In this document: one piece after another, positions 63,442 through 64,000 of the stretch | Numbering within the stretch: the first letter of the stretch is position 1 | Layout of the letters: each line of letters begins with the position of its first letter | DNA from: Nodosilinea sp. LEGE 06152 | GTDB taxonomy: Bacteria; Cyanobacteriota; Cyanobacteriia; Phormidesmidales; Phormidesmidaceae | DNA length: 64,000 nucleotides | Assembly (NCBI RefSeq): GCF_015207525.1 | Contig: NZ_JADEWR010000007.1 | Span: forward strand, 205,765-269,764 | Direction of reading: 5' to 3' | Translations under genes and position numbers: made by a program | Notes under the pieces: generated by a model | Databases searched by the model: none | Seen by the model: the letters and a program-made list of their open reading frames with translations, nothing else | What the model was told of the DNA's origin: nothing

Positions 63442-63963
63442 TTAAAGGTCAGGCTTCAGGTCAGCGTCTGAGGTGGAGGCACCGCTGTTGCCCTGAAGAC
63501 GCATTTCTTGCTGCCGCAAAATAATTTGCTTGATCAAGCTGACGTTTTGTTCGGCGTCGGCAGCTCGCCTGGCAAACTGCTCTGCCGATTTAGGCCGATT
63601 TTGCTCGACGGCATGGGCCTCTAGCCGCCGCGACAGCGCAGCCCGTTCTTCAATCGATCGCACAGCCGTCCACAGCACGCGCTCTAGATCGTCAGACTGT
63701 TCGGCAATCAGGCTGTCTGCCGAGTAGGCGTGGCCCACGTGGCAGCGAAACCGCAGCAGGTTGCCGTCTCGCAGTTCCCACAGTACGCCGCCACAGTCGG
63801 GGCAGGTCAGGGGCGAGGCGGCATTTGAGCGGGCCCCATGCTCTGCCGCTGCCTTTTCTTCAGCGACGACTTCGTCTTCAAGCTTAGGTTGATTAGCAGG
63901 CTGAGTCGTTTTTTGCTCAAACTCCTGCTTAGAAAGCTCTCTAGGAGTCTGCTCAGAGGTCAT
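63442..63963 (-). CDS. CheB-associated zinc-ribbon protein
   Basis: A protein of about 173 aa. The N-terminal ~55 residues are polar and Glu/Ala/Gln-rich. A zinc-ribbon-like block follows: LTCPDCGGVLWELRDGNLLR then FRCHVGHAYSADSLI (Cys-x2-Cys, Cys-x2-His-x2-His). A helical segment (LERVLWTAVRSIEERAALSRRLEAHA) closes it. This module is normally found fused to the C-terminus of some CheB proteins; here it is a separate gene on the same strand upstream of cheB. I use the ATG at 63963. The frame remains open to about 63996 and could begin beyond the window edge. Confidence 0.75.
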   Translation of the reverse strand: MTSEQTPRELSKQEFEQKTTQPANQPKLEDEVVAEEKAAAEHGARSNAASPLTCPDCGGVLWELRDGNLLRFRCHVGHAYSADSLIAEQSDDLERVLWTAVRSIEERAALSRRLEAHAVEQNRPKSAEQFARRAADAEQNVSLIKQIILRQQEMRLQGNSGASTSDADLKPDL

Positions 63964-64000
63964 TGAAAAGTTATCTGTAGAACAGGTTAAGGTCACAATT

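Noticed and set aside
1-64000. tRNA, rRNA or tmRNA genes
   Set aside because: I looked for T-arm motifs (GGTTCRA with flanking stems) and rRNA blocks and saw none. A dedicated scan is needed for certainty.

Overview
The window is a cyanobacterial chromosome segment. Evidence: a complete psbEFLJ photosystem II operon preceded by rubredoxin and ycf48, a divergent ndhC-ndhK-ndhJ operon, a Ycf23/DUF561 gene, frequent HIP1 octamers (GCGATCGC), a ValRS carrying a membrane CAAD domain, and a DnaB carrying an intein. Gene content and base composition (roughly 55-60% GC in most housekeeping genes by eye) suit a Leptolyngbya/Nodosilinea-like filamentous form, but I cannot fix the genus. No rRNA, tRNA, CRISPR array, complete IS element or prophage was recognised.

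Layout. 0.1-8.4 kb: an RND-type adaptor (HlyD family), a YdeI/OmdA-like protein, a DUF2461 protein, a LysR regulator, pheS, surE, a metallo-beta-lactamase-fold hydrolase and ribF. 8.6-15.3 kb: a MoxR ATPase, a small conserved protein, mltA, a CPA-type cation/H+ antiporter with an RCK tail, cobI, and a TonB-like envelope protein ending at a clear terminator. 15.4-23.6 kb: an AT-richer minus-strand exopolysaccharide block (ABC exporter, Wzy-like polymerase/ligase, glycosyltransferase, Wza-like exporter, Wzc-like chain-length/tyrosine kinase). 24.1-28.5 kb: photosynthetic electron-transport genes, with ndhCKJ on the minus strand and rubA-ycf48-psbEFLJ on the plus strand, diverging from one intergenic region. 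28.5-32.3 kb: nanE-like epimerase, DUF2165 membrane protein, dcd, a CobA/CobO paralogue without a P-loop, rph, and a 100-bp MITE-like element. 32.3-36.8 kb: a hexapeptide acyltransferase, about 1.8 kb with no convincing gene, then a GH13_18 sugar phosphorylase behind several hairpins. 36.8-44.8 kb: a small conserved protein, cobS, a DUF4394 protein split by a permuted CHRD pair, a conserved hypothetical, a 24-bp tandem repeat, GerMN and DUF2993 proteins, proS. 45.2-50.8 kb: a PIN-PhoH protein behind a hairpin leader, a DUF6883/DUF4926 pair, a host-attachment-family protein, a cNMP-EAL phosphodiesterase and mdh. 50.9-58.5 kb: valS with CAAD, a MATE exporter, and dnaB with an intein. 58.6-64 kb: a Uma2 nuclease-fold protein, DUF561/Ycf23, and a CheR-PAS / CheB / zinc-ribbon cluster.

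How the genes connect. The exopolysaccharide genes form one export pathway (Wzc and Wza for export, Wzy for polymerisation, a glycosyltransferase, an ABC flippase). RubA, Ycf48 and PsbEFLJ all serve photosystem II assembly, and ndhCKJ the NDH-1 complex. cobI and cobS are scattered cobamide genes. The last block is a non-canonical chemoreceptor-modification-like signalling set (CheR/CheB with no receiver domain).

The observations I would follow first are: (1) the DUF4394 domain interrupted by two CHRD periods in circularly permuted register; (2) the intein in the DnaB P-loop with an XRE-like helix-turn-helix in its endonuclease part; (3) the MITE-like element with a perfect 8-bp target duplication; (4) structured leaders before the PhoH and phosphorylase genes; (5) the P-loop-less CobA paralogue; and (6) the PIN-PhoH / DUF6883 / DUF4926 cluster. 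I did not find an obvious complete new defence or biosynthetic system.
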